Of a DNA stretch of 64,000 bases, positions 44,701-54,159 are shown in pieces (the first letter of the stretch is position 1; each line of letters begins with the position of its first letter). The notes below the pieces were generated by a model that had not been told where the DNA came from, ran no database searches, and saw only the letters and a list, made by a program, of their open reading frames with translations. Made by a program: the position numbers and the translations under genes. Origin of the DNA: Tomocerus qinae (lineage: Eukaryota > Arthropoda > Collembola > Entomobryomorpha > Tomoceridae); NCBI GenBank assembly GCA_020055645.1, contig CM034546.1, forward strand, positions 85,002,001-85,066,000. Direction: 5' to 3'.

Positions 44701-46946
44701 AACAACCGTTTCCTATACAACCTCGGCCAATCCGTACACATTCAGAAGTATTAACCTCCCCGCCTCTTCCCAAAAAACATAATAATTATTGTTTCATCGA
44801 CATAAAGTCTGCAGCTCCCCACCCCCTCCCAAATAACAACTTTTTCACTGACATGTAATCTCCATCTCCCTCTGCCAAATAACAATTGTTTCAGCGAAAT
44901 GAAAAATCTACCTCCCCGCATCTTCCCAAACAACAACTTTTCACCGACATGTAGCCTGTAGCCTCCTCCTACAGCCCCTTCCCAAATAACAACTTCTCAC
45001 CGACATGTAGCCCCCTCCTCCCCGCCCCTTCCCAAATAACAATTGTTTCACCGACATGTAATCTCACTCTCCCAAATAACAACTTTTTCACCGACATGTA
45101 ACCTCCTCCTCCCAAATAAAAATTGTTTCAGCGACATGTGGTCTCAAATTCCCCATCGCTACCCAAATAAAATATGTTTTCAACAACATGTATAGTCTCC
45201 ACGTCCCTGCTCCTTCCAAAACAACATAATTGTTTCACCGATATGTAGTCTCCACAATGTGAAGTGATTTTTAGCACGATAAAGACATGTTTTACATTAC
45301 ATCATGTAGCCAACGCGTATGTATTTATGGAAATAATTTATTTTGCGGCAGAGTATAAATTTTTTTGGCTGCAAGAAAAATTAATTTAGAATATTGGTGT
45401 CGTCTTAGATTCCAAATTGGACGAAAATTTACCTAAATTTTAAAACGAGAATGCAGATTTTTTTCCGGGAAAAAGGGCTATGGGCGCACTGTGCAACATA
45501 AACCAATTCCTTCCAGGCTCATTTTTAACATTGAGTGACTCCGTCGAATACAAACTATTCGATTCGATATTCGTCGAATATTCGTTCGAATTTTAGTCGA
45601 ATAGTTCAAATTCGACTACGAAGCTTTGGTTTGTCGAGCATTCGCGGCAACATTAAAATAAATATCCTTTTCATCCAGTTACCCTGTGGGTATTGTTTTT
45701 TAGATGGAATACGATACAGATCAAGAGAAAGTACTAGAACCCGAAGATGACGATGGTAAGTGTGCTGTAATATAATAATATTGTATTTTAGGTCCCTGTC
45801 CCGTCTCCACTACTATTATTGAATTTCAAAAGAACTACATTGAACTCATTTCGAATAGACCTTATTCATATTAGCATCAGCGCCACTGCTGTTAGGTATA
45901 TAACGAGAACGGCGAAGGTTACTAAAACGGGTAAATGAATGAATAGTAACCGTTCGCACACCGGTGGTATACCGCCACACCACGTGACACACCCAAACAA
46001 ATACATACAATACAGATTCATTCTAGTGAAGTTGAAATAGAAGAAACCGTATAGCTAAGCCTCCTTTTTATTGGGTTTTTTATAAAGTATACTTGGAAAT
46101 AATTTATAGTAATTAATAATAATAATAATTGCCTAATAGGCTTATCCATGTATTAAATTTTGAAATGTAATTTTGCAAAAATTAGCAATTCGTTTTAAAT
46201 CCTTGAAAACCTGAAAATTTTATTAAAAACGAAGCAGAGCCGTATTACAATTTTATTATTTATTTTATTATTTCTGCAACTCATTTTAATTAACGTCTTA
46301 GAATTTCCAAGTATACTTTATAAAAAACCCAAAAAAAAGGAGGCTTAGCTATACGGTTTCTTCTATTTCAACTTCACTTAGAATGAATCTGTATTGTATG
46401 TATTTGTTTGGGTGTGTCACGTGGTGTGGCGGTATACCACCGGTGTGCGAACGGTTACTATTCATTCATTTACCCGTTTGAGTAACCTTCGCCGTTCTCG
46501 TTATACCTAACAGTGACTAACTTCCCTATTTCCTGGTGAAAATTCTGTTATCAGTGTTGGCTTTTTATTTAAAATAATGTTTGCAATTAATATTAGGTGG
46601 CTGGGTTGATACTCATCATTTTGAGCCATCCCTTGATCAAAAGATAGTTGAAATGAGTTTGGAAAATCTGCCGAAAAGTGGGGATGAAGGAATGGAGAGG
46701 AAAACTGCTCTAAATACAGAAGAGGACGACGGTGAGGAGGTCCCTTTGGATATGGAAGAGTTTGAGGCTTCTGGTTTACTGGACGAAGAGGATGACAACA
46801 GTGTCTTGAAAACCACTGCTAATCCAGCGACTTCTACTGGGACAGGCTACCAAGACGAAATAGTGCAAACGAGAACATACGACCTTCATATCACTTATGA
46901 CAAATACTACCAAACCCCTCGACTTTGGCTCTTTGGCTATGACGAA
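38539..46946 (+). CDS. ATG3: ATG3, autophagy E2-like enzyme, first three coding exons
   Basis: ATG3 transfers ATG8/LC3 from ATG7 to phosphatidylethanolamine on the forming autophagosome membrane. Coding exons are 38539-38799, 45704-45755 and 46597-46946 (about 221 codons). The start [19 protein letters not shown] is the conserved amphipathic membrane-binding helix. It is followed by [20 protein letters not shown] and [13 protein letters not shown], then the variable acidic flexible region after [11 protein letters not shown], and [16 protein letters not shown] of the E2 fold. All donors start GT and acceptors end AG, with phases 0, 1 and 0 that join cleanly. Animal ATG3 is roughly 310-330 residues, so about 90-100 are missing, including the HPC active-site cysteine. 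I did not find them before 64000. No frame breaks; it looks functional. Confidence 0.93.
38800..40734 (+). other. ATG3: ATG3 intron 1, first part: no gene
   Basis: AT-rich sequence with short chance ORFs. At 39595-39680 there are repeated TCGAATA/GAATATTTG words also seen at 45540-45610. No repeat ends identified. Confidence 0.5.
40735..41060. repeat. Tandem repeat, about 129-bp unit, 2.5 copies
   Basis: The motif GCGCGCTGACACAAAT recurs near 40746, 40874 and 41003 (128-130 bp apart), followed each time by TTTT..GGAATTGGAT.ATTTTC and ATGTAAAAATTGA. Units have diverged noticeably. Confidence 0.8.
41343..41964. mobile_element. TA-flanked MITE containing a HINE-like fragment
   Basis: The ends TTCCTGACACCTGTTACAAC and its reverse complement (about 26 bp) are flanked by TA on both sides (41341-41342, 41965-41966). 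The interior from about 41440 to 41935 is a HINE-like element: ATTCAGACATTGATATTATA, a few 40-bp satellite units (41505-41690), and part of the 3' block (GGTAGAAACGGAG, AATAGGAAACAC). Either a HINE landed in the MITE or the MITE took it in. Confidence 0.8.
41967..43015. other. ATG3 intron 1: no gene seen
   Basis: Short ORFs at 42592-43019 are pyrimidine-rich and lack recognizable motifs. CCTTTGGCATCCTTTGGCTT at 42797 is a small internal repetition. Confidence 0.4.
43016..43400 (-). repeat. 63-bp tandem repeat, coding-like on the minus strand (21-residue unit)
   Basis: Units such as CATTGCCTTTCGTTTTGATT recur 63 bp apart (43167 and 43230) and in shortened 33-36-bp forms further right. Read on the minus strand the frame is open over about 106 codons with a 21-residue unit like [20 protein letters not shown]. 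Such basic repeats resemble repeat-rich regions of arthropod STPR-type or transposon-linked proteins, but the similarity is too loose to name. Probably a relic of a coding repeat. Confidence 0.6.
43401..44345. other. ATG3 intron 1: no gene seen
   Basis: The sequence is rich in GTAAAATGTGAA-type words repeated irregularly (43420-44100), giving antiparallel chance ORFs. Confidence 0.4.
44348..44549 (+). mobile_element. HINE-like element, copy i (3' block only)
   Basis: GAGCGCGCGATATCTCAGTA, CCATAGGCATTG and a short GGACGGACGGAC run lead to the terminal hairpin GCCTTATTCAGGCGAGCTAAAA. The 5' and satellite parts are missing. Confidence 0.7.
44601..45260 (-). mobile_element. Helitron 3' portion with minisatellite, inverted copy
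   Basis: Inverted counterpart of 5139-5754. The 3' end is CTAG at 44601-44604 (minus strand CCAGCTAG then T), with the hairpin at 44611-44631. The 50-bp minisatellite follows at 44760-45250. The unique stretch between hairpin and minisatellite (44632-44750) also matches 5625-5720. Element 5' end not identified. Confidence 0.65.
44760..45250 (-). repeat. Minisatellite of about 50-bp units (inverted)
   Basis: C-rich on the + strand: CCTCCCAAATAACAAC units alternate between TTTTTCACCGACATGTA and AATTGTTTCAGCGACATGT contexts, about nine to ten units. Same satellite as 5146-5625. Confidence 0.85.
45261..45703 (+). other. ATG3: End of ATG3 intron 1
   Basis: AT-rich with TCGAATA/ATTCGA words at 45540-45610. 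Ends in the pyrimidine-rich acceptor TTGTTTTTTAG before exon 2. Confidence 0.6.
45704..45755 (+). CDS. ATG3: ATG3 coding exon 2 (52 bp)
   Basis: Encodes [17 protein letters not shown] plus the first base of a Gly codon. The first residues continue CKQ of exon 1 as in other animal ATG3 proteins (CKQMEY). Acceptor TTTTTTAG, donor GTAAGTG; phase 1 matches exon 3. Confidence 0.9.
45889..46513. mobile_element. Foldback MITE in ATG3 intron 2, arms of about 210 bp
   Basis: 45889-46100 and 46303-46513 are almost exact inverted copies (CTGTTAGGTAT...GCGAAGGTTACT at the ends, AAGTATACTTGGAAAT inward) with a 200-bp AT-rich loop. No ORF. In the pre-mRNA the arms could pair as a long hairpin within this 841-bp intron. 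Confidence 0.9.
46597..46946 (+). CDS. ATG3: ATG3 coding exon 3 (350 bp)
   Basis: Begins in phase with exon 2 to give [13 protein letters not shown]. It carries the acidic flexible stretch ([19 protein letters not shown]) and then the conserved E2 strand region [20 protein letters not shown]. Donor GTAAGG follows GYDE. Read-through codons after the donor to 46997 are intronic. Confidence 0.93.
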
Positions 46947-47454
46947 GTAAGGCTCGTTCACTCATCCAGCTGTGATTGTAGTATATTTATGTGGTAGCTG
47001 GTAGACTGGGAGGGATAGAAGACTGGGAGGGAAATTATGTCGCTCTCAGACTAGACTGAAAGGGATATCCCGGTACCGCTAGCGGCCTCGAACCATGAGG
47101 TCTTAGTCTGGGAGGGATATCTGGGAGGGATAGAATGTCTCCGGACCAACGTAATGGATTGGTATGGTGAAATAATGTATGAAGTATGAGTATTTTGTAG
47201 TCTAGGGGTTCACTGACTGATATTCAAAACTAACCGCAAGCAAGGTACCTTATTTTTGGGAAAAACAATAAAACATTTAGCCGAATGTTTGTAGGCTTCC
47301 CCGCCGCAGTGTCTAACTATCCGTCTCTTTGACCAGTCGGTTTCCCTTGTCGGTTTGTAACTCTATGCTGTGGCGCTGCTGATTGTAGTGTGAAAATATA
47401 TAAGCCTGGTGGAGACAGAATTTGCTCCTCCGGAGACAGTTTTTGGACGTGAGC

Positions 47455-47515
47455 CTCTTAACTCTTTCGTACTGCTTTGCAACGTAAAGCGTAAAGTCGA
47501 AAGAGTATAAATATC
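47455..47515 (-). repeat. CTCNTTCGA...GAGTTA palindromic module
   Basis: Inverted relative to similar about 65-bp modules at 22936-22999 and 37518-37582: ATATTTATACTCTTTCGACT, then GCTTTACGTTG, then GAAAGAGTTA. The outer parts are inverted to each other. Confidence 0.55.
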
Positions 47516-47874
47516 TTTACTAATAAAGTATTTTGGTAGTATAAAGTATAAGTATATAGTACTAGTAATAGGCCCGTTCTCCGAACGGGAAATGGGTAAC
47601 CCATTAATGGGGACGGTAGATCATGAGTATGCATTGCATTTGCATTATGCATTTAAAAAAGTATGAAAATTAACAGATTAAAATGTTTAAAAAATTACTC
47701 GCTGCATTGCTACATCATCCTAAGTACGGGGAACAAATACAATGTTTATCGAATCAGCATAATAATAGTGAACCAAATTCAACATAATTTAACTAAACAC
47801 CGAAATTAAAATAAATATTGATTTTCATTATATTATCATTAATATTATATGGACATAATATATAATTTTAAATC

Positions 47875-48860
47875 ACCCCGCGTCATTTTCAATTACCCCA
47901 TCAAATAGATGTCATTTTAAATAACCCCATCATTTTAAATAACCCCGTCGTTTTAAATAACCCCGTCGTTTTAAATAACCCCGTCGTTTTAAATAACCCC
48001 GTCGTTTTAAATAACCCGATCATTTTAAATATACGTCATTGGGAAGAAAAGAAAGAAATTTTTGCCTTAAAACCCAAAATTTTCTTAGTTTCACTGATAA
48101 TTTGTCGCCCCCCCCCCCCAAATTTTTTTCTGCCTACGGTCCTTGTAAATGACCCCGTCATTTTAAATAGACGTCATTGTAAATGACCCCGTCATTTTTA
48201 AATAGTCGTCATTGTAAATCACTCCACATTTTTAAATAGACGTCATTGTAAATCACCCCACATTTTTAAATAGACGTCATTGTAAATCACCCCACATTTT
48301 TAAATAGACGTCATTGTAAATGACCCCGTCATTGTAAATGACCCCGTCATTGTAAATGACCCCGTCATTTTAAATAGACGTCATTGCAAATGACCCCATC
48401 ATTTTAAATAGACGTCATTGCAAATGACCCAATCATTTTAAATAGACGTCATTGCAAATGACCCCGTCTGTCATTTTAAATAGACGTCATTGCAAATGAC
48501 CCCGTCTGTCATTTTAAATAGACGTCATTGCAAATGACCCCGTCTGTCATTTTAAATAGACGTCATTGTAAATGACCCCGTCGTTTTAAATAGACATCAT
48601 TGTAAATAACCCTGTCATTGTAAATGACCCCGTCATTTTAAATAGACGTCATTGTAAATGACCCCGCATTTTAAATTGAAGTCATTTTAAATAACCCCGT
48701 CGTTTTGAATAACCTCGTTGTTTTAAATCTATAAATGTAATTTTTAAAAATCTCGTCATTTTAAATAACCTCGTCGTATGAAACATTCCTGTAATTTAAA
48801 TAATCTCTTTATATTAAATATTCCCGTCATCTTAAATATTCCGTAATTTGCACCTTTTCA
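47875..48860. repeat. Satellite array, 17-18-bp monomers in about 35-bp dimers
   Basis: Monomers GTCGTTTTAAATAACCCC repeat directly at 47930-48020. Further on, dimers alternate TTTTAAATAGACGTCA with TTGTAAATGACCCC every 34-38 bp, with GTCTGTCA insertions in some. Units decay at the right end (48700-48860). A degraded hAT MITE interrupts the array at 48049-48143. Confidence 0.9.
48049..48143 (-). mobile_element. Degraded hAT MITE inside the satellite
   Basis: On the minus strand it reads GGACCGTAGGCAGAAAAAAA, a G run, and TTTTGGGTTTTAAGGCAAAA, as in the MITE at 37589-37738. The CAGGGCCGC end is mutated and the other end is not recognizable. Confidence 0.6.
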
Positions 48861-49649
48861 TTCTAAGTAGCTCTTGTTATTTTAGTTCTACCACTATTTT
48901 AATTGTCCTCGTTATTTCTATCTATTTTCTTACCCCGTTACATTAACTAACCAATTCTATGTCAAGTCAAGTCAACCTATTCAATCCACAACCAAATCAT
49001 ACTAACTAAATAAACGTTGCCTTGCTATTAATAGTTTGACCCCACTGCGATCGCCCCGTTCGAGGTGAAAGGGACACTAATCCCCTTACATGGCGCATGG
49101 CGGAGGCCTGCCTGCTTAAAAAGTAGGACTTTGTAAAATTTTTGAAATTCACTGGAGAAATATTTTCTACTAAAAAATAAAAAACTGGAATGGCTAACGT
49201 CTTCATTATTAAGTCGAGTAGGTCAAGAAGAAGTTTGGTTAAGATCGGATGAAAACTGTAGGAGTAGTTTCTGGACAAAACGTGACAGATCGGAGCGTAT
49301 TCTCTCACTCCTTCAATGGTGTAATTCGAAATTCAAAAAAGAATTTCTATGAAAGATATCATTTTGAAACTCGAGGTTTGGGGTTCTGACTATGATGTGC
49401 CCTTCCAGTAAAAATTTGAAAGTCGTAGGTTGATGTTAGAGGGTAAATGAATTGCCATTATTATAATGATATATGACAAAATTTTGGTTGCATGCATAAT
49501 AACATTTTTTTTCTATACCTAGAAACCCGAGGTAGTTCCCTGGTTGAATTTTGAAATCGTTCTACTGTGCCAAACAACCAACCAATTACATCCCTATCCC
49601 TAAACCACGTATTATGTAAAACTTCTTGAACTATGACGTCATATGCACT
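48861..49649. other. No gene seen (ATG3 intron 3)
   Basis: A 100-codon minus-strand ORF (49006-49308) shows no motif and is probably chance. Confidence 0.4.
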
Positions 49650-49904
49650 GTATTTGCGCATTGCACTCATACCAATCCATTACTTTGGTCCGGAAGCATA
49701 TCCCTCCCAGACTACAATGATGAGATATCCCTCTCAGTCTAGTCAGAGAGATATATTATATCAATATCCCTCCAGTCGGGGGTCTTCTTTCCCTCCCAAG
49801 GACCAATTAACCATATATGTATATGTGGTAGACCACATATTATTATGCTCGAACAAACCATAATAAATAGCTCCTTCAGTTGGTTTAGCTGTATCTCTAT
49901 ATAT

Positions 49905-51045
49905 AATCGTAGACTTCAATGAATTTACCTGTCTATATATCAAAGCTTCGGCCTTCTGCTTTAGGTCTTGTCCAACACACTACACAACACACTACACAGT
50001 TTAGATGGGGGAACAGTGGCGGCGTACCACAGAACCGTCAGTCACCTTAACTAACAGCCTAAAATAACCAAACACATGCATAAACTCTATTGTTTATGTG
50101 ATTAGCACTTCTAACACTTCTGTGGGTCGCCTCTGATAGGCAATTAACCAACTGCAAGGCTCGTTTCCTGCTTCTAGTCTATATGTATGGCACATTAAAA
50201 AGTTATCATAGGGGTTTGTATGTATAAGCAATATATGGCTATTTTACTACGGACTAATTCGACTTACAAACTTTTACTAATCAGAGGTGCTCAATTTCTT
50301 TTCCTCGAACATCTCAGTGTCCGTTTATAATAGCATCAAAAAATTAAGGCCCAATGAGACAACCATTTAACCTTCCCAATTAAAAAATGATTTGACTTTG
50401 GATAAGATTCTTTGTACGCCGTTGTGGGAGATGCCTACCTCATGATTGAGGTACTCTTCTTTTCGATTTTCTGTCCCATCTTATTGACTCGTGAATAACT
50501 CCATAATTTCCGTTATCTGGCTAATTGTCACCAGTCGTTCTCTTGCACCCTAAATGTTAGAAATGGAACTGGAGAAACAAGGATAGGAACTGGAATGAGC
50601 AATTAGCTTTATGCATTCCAACTAACTGCAGGACAAGATATTGAGCACCTCTGATTTAGTAAAAGTTTGTAAGTCAAATTAGTCTGTAGTGAAATAGCCA
50701 TATATTGCTTATACATAAAAACTCCTATGATAACTTTTTCATATGCCATACTGTATATATGTATGTACGTGTGCTAGGGAGAACCTAGGGAACCTGCATA
50801 TATTACGTAAAACAAACCCCCCCCCGATGTGTAACGCAAGTGCTGACTGCAACACTTTTGGGTATCTCCTCCTCCCATCAACTGCACATGCAATGCTGGC
50901 TCCTTAAAAGCAAAAAAGCAAAATGCGCAAGCCCAATACCTCTAAATCGACGAAATGAGTCGTTTTACGTTTCATAGTATAATATAATATATTATAAGTT
51001 TCATAATATATTATAACGTCTAAATAAAAATAGAAATTTACATAA
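49905..51045. repeat. Dispersed repeat R4, copy 2, split by an insertion
   Basis: 49905-49941 and 50755-51045 together match 11355-11690. The intervening 49942-50754 is absent from copy 1 and includes the foldback MITE at 50185-50751 and about 240 bp of unassigned sequence. Confidence 0.7.
50185..50751. mobile_element. Foldback MITE with arms of about 115 bp
   Basis: 50185-50300 (GTATGGCACATTAAAAAGTT ... CAGAGGTGCTCAAT) is repeated inverted at 50638-50751. Loop about 340 bp. Flanked by TATA-like sequence on both sides; TA duplication likely but ambiguous. Confidence 0.8.
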
Positions 51046-51550
51046 GAAGGTTGAATGGTGAGTGGCGAGTGGGGATCGAATGGAAATGATTAGCGAAAGG
51101 GAACATTTCGTAATGATCATAATGTGCGTATTAAATAGCATTTCAAAACTTCTAATCCAAATTGGTTCTGCTATAATATCGACAAACTTATTCAACATTT
51201 TTTAATAGAGCTGGGTTTACTTTTTACTATCCTCTTAATTATTTTGTGTCAGTTGGGATATCTTTTTGTAGAATTGAATAAGCGCGTGCTAAAAAAACAC
51301 ATTTCAATAACAAACAAATATAGAATTTATTAATTAGTAAGCAACTAATATCTTGATTACTAAGCACCCGAAGGTCACTAATGAGAATAGCATTAACATG
51401 TTTAATGTCTTTGTAATGTGTGCAAGTGTCTGTATTACCCGACAGTGCTTGTAATACTGTTTAATACTTTACCAAATAATTAATGGAACACAATTTGAAA
51501 CTCATAAACTAAATCGGAATAAACAGTTAAACATGGTACATTTTAGGGCT
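51046..51550. other. No gene seen
   Basis: AT-rich; the 65-codon minus ORF at 51001-51198 lacks recognizable features. Confidence 0.4.
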
Positions 51551-51558
51551 CTAAGAAT

Positions 51559-51807
51559 CAAGCACGTATGCAGAACTGAGTTTCGGAGGGGGCTAGATTT
51601 CCAATAGATATTTTAAGTATATATATTCGCGCGTAGCGCGAAAATTTTTGCCATTTTTTGAAGGAAATGAGTCAAAAACGGCCTTAAAAGGCAAATAATC
51701 GCGCGGAGCGATTTGATTTTTTGCTATTTTGAGAAAAAATTCCCCTTTTCTTGGATTTCGGGGGGGGGGGCTTCAACCCGTAAAGCCCATCCCTAAATAC
51801 GTCCTTG
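51559..51807. mobile_element. hAT MITE (TIR CAAGSACGTAT), inserted in DUF7869 gene end
   Basis: 249 bp between perfect 8-bp duplications CTAAGAAT (51551-51558, 51808-51815). The ends CAAGCACGTAT and ATACGTCCTTG are inverted. It carries CGCGCGTAGCGCG and CGCGCGGAGCG palindromes and a G9 run. A relative is at 6886-7043. It interrupts the last codons of the DUF7869 gene on the minus strand. Confidence 0.92.
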
Positions 51808-53653
51808 CTAAGAATGCAATATCAAAGTTTGGATCTGGAAGATCATTAATGATATCGACAACGTAGTTGCGTGGATGTTCTTCCTGACTTTCAATGGATT
51901 CATAAAATGTATCTTCAGGGTAGCGCTGAAATGTACTTAAAAGATGTTGTGCATTTTCATATTTTGGAAGCGCTAGAGGAAGGTACCCATTGTAAGCTCT
52001 TCTCGCTGCATGGATACGTAGTTTTAAGTCATTGTAATCAAATCCTCTTTTCAGAAAGTTAAAGATTGACCATGTTCCATTCTCAATTTCGGTGTTAATT
52101 GTAACCCCTCTCTGACTATCTATTTGGAGCCTCCGTATGCTATTTATGTGTAGAGGAGGACGAAGGATATCATCAAGTACAGCTTTGAAGTCATAGACGG
52201 GCACAATTGGTGTTCCATCTGGAAGAAGGTCGTTCGTAGGTGGATTCTCAACATAAAATACCCGGAATGGTTTAACTGGTCTCGCTTGCCTAATTAATGT
52301 TATCCATTCCATGGGAAAGTAAATCTTATCATTTTTTCGTTTTTTCTTCTCAATGATTGCGAAATCGGCATCACATTGCATTCTTGAATGGCCAGGAAGG
52401 GGAAAGTGAAGATTTATTGTGTCAAATCTCTCTGGTACCAAGGATATCAAATATGTCATTAGGTAACGATTTTTGTTTTGGCCAAATTATTGTCGGCGAA
52501 CAAATGAAGATTCCGTACTTCAGGCTCTACAATATTTTCGACGAAATATTTTATAAATGAGACTGTTTCGTTTGCCCCTTTTTTGGCAAAATTCTCAGGA
52601 TATACAAACATGTACGACTCTCCGTTCTTTAAATCGTGAATACAAAAATTGAAAAGCCACATTTGTCGCAAAAAGAATTCTTTTCCAGTGTTGGTAACGG
52701 GAAATGGCAAATTTTTTTGGTAGTCAAAACAGTATAGGCCATGGCTTGCGTCAAATCCTTGCATGACGTTTCTTCCCATTCTATCAATGAAAGCTCTTGC
52801 TTCAGACCAATGAAATTCTTGAGATATTCTTATTTGAAATTCTTCATTTTCATCGCCATTTGCTAAACTTGAAGTTAGTCTGGCATGAAAGACATTGCAA
52901 TCTTCACAAACATCTGATCTTGGATATCCAAACCCTATGTTATTTTCGTAGTTCGTAGTTAGTTCGTAAATCTTACGAAATTGCCAATATTTGAGTCTTG
53001 AGTTTGGATTTCTTGACGTAAAACTGTTGTACAAAGACTTGATTTTTTCTTTTGACTCTAGAAACCTTTTATTAGGATTTCCTTATCGAGAGTAATGGCT
53101 TTCCCTGGAAGGTAAGTTGTTTAAATAGTTTCGTACAAGATTTTATGTATTTTCATCTGTTCTCGGATGATTTGTGTGCTTTCCTCTGCCATCAGCTATA
53201 GGAACATCAGGTCGTAGCACCTGTTTATTAAAATTAATCATTGTAATAAAGTACATATTAAACAGCTAAAAGCTTACATTTTCTTTATTATATTATAATG
53301 TTTACTTTGCAACGTAGTCTTGATTTTAGAATACCATGAAGATTGATGAAGTATTTCTGGCAAACTAGTACGGTTCTTCCGGGCAATCTTAACTTATATT
53401 CCACTTGCTTATTTGTACAAGGAATACACCCCTGTAGATAGGCATTTTGAATTTCATGGCTTCCAAGTTGGTTGAACTTTTCAAATATCCATAGCTTTTC
53501 GTCAGCGTTAAGTTCATTTCGGCCAGGGTTGCGGTGGACAAAATGAGGGGGGTGGTCGAAATTGGACAAAATGTATTTCATCCACCTGAATTTCATCCAC
53601 GTGGATGGTGGATGGATGAAATAATAGAATTTTACCAAAAAATAAAAATGCAA
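51773..53653 (-). pseudogene. DUF7869-type (transposase-like) gene, copy 2, frameshifted and interrupted
   Basis: Minus strand. The first exon (down to 53306) has LWIFEKFNQLGSHEIQNAYL and VCQKYFINLHGILKSRLR. An 85-bp intron (53305-53221; donor GTAAAC, acceptor TAAACAG) joins in phase to VLRPDVPIADGRGKHTNHP. Then come RESHYS, CEDCNVFHARL, FDASHGLYCFDYQKNLPFP (first acidic motif), MWLFNF, LHLFADNN and LHFPLPGHSRMQCDADFAII. This order fits the DUF7869 family; a role in transposition is inferred from copy number and the RNase H-like acidic motifs. Breaks: in-frame stops near 53129 and 53084, a one-base loss near 52478 within the DNN..QNKN motif, and the MITE in the last codons. The native end would have been a few residues after DIAFL, in the sequence now split by the MITE. 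Confidence 0.75.
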
Positions 53654-54159
53654 CTAAGTCCGCAGTAGTAAATAGGAAATAAAGATAAATGCTAAATAAA
53701 TAAAATATGAAAATTTATGCAATTTCTATATTTTCACTACTAACTGCTTTCTAATGGCCTATAAAAGTATAAAGTCTATACCAAAGTTATAAATGACAAA
53801 ATTATTTATATGCAAAGTGCATTTCTAATGGAAGATCATTGTTTATTTTATTATCTTTAAATTCACATTTAATTCGAGATTTAACAATGTATTGTATAAA
53901 ACTCATGTATAATTTATGAATAATACTGCCTAGTAAAAAAATAAAACAATTATTTTCTATTTAAAACTTTGAAATCCCAATATGTAGAACACTGCCAGGG
54001 ACAGAGATAAAGATAAAAAAATCCAAAGTAAGCTGTAAAAATTAATTTAACTTGTTTAGTAAAATAGCAACTGCACATACTATGGTAAATGCAGCGTTAT
54101 TAAACTGTATGGTGCAGTAAAACTATAATTAACCAATTAATTCCTTAACTTTTGGTATC
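53654..54159. other. No gene seen
   Basis: Very AT-rich spacer between two minus-strand transposase-like genes. Confidence 0.5.

Larger units (their letters stand above)
46985..49820. mobile_element. Inverted-repeat element enclosing a satellite (about 2.8 kb)
   Basis: 46985-47185 and 49650-49820 are imperfect inverted copies (GACTGGGAGGGATAGAAGAC, AGTCTGGGAGGGATAT, CCGGACCAACGTAATGGATT). Between them are the short palindromic module 47455-47515, an 18/35-bp satellite (47875-48860) and sequence without ORFs. Exact ends and target duplication are unclear. It lies in ATG3 intron 3. Confidence 0.55.

Noticed and set aside
49006..49308. 100-codon minus-strand ORF
   Set aside because: No recognizable domain and within ATG3 intron 3; length is within chance expectation for this composition.
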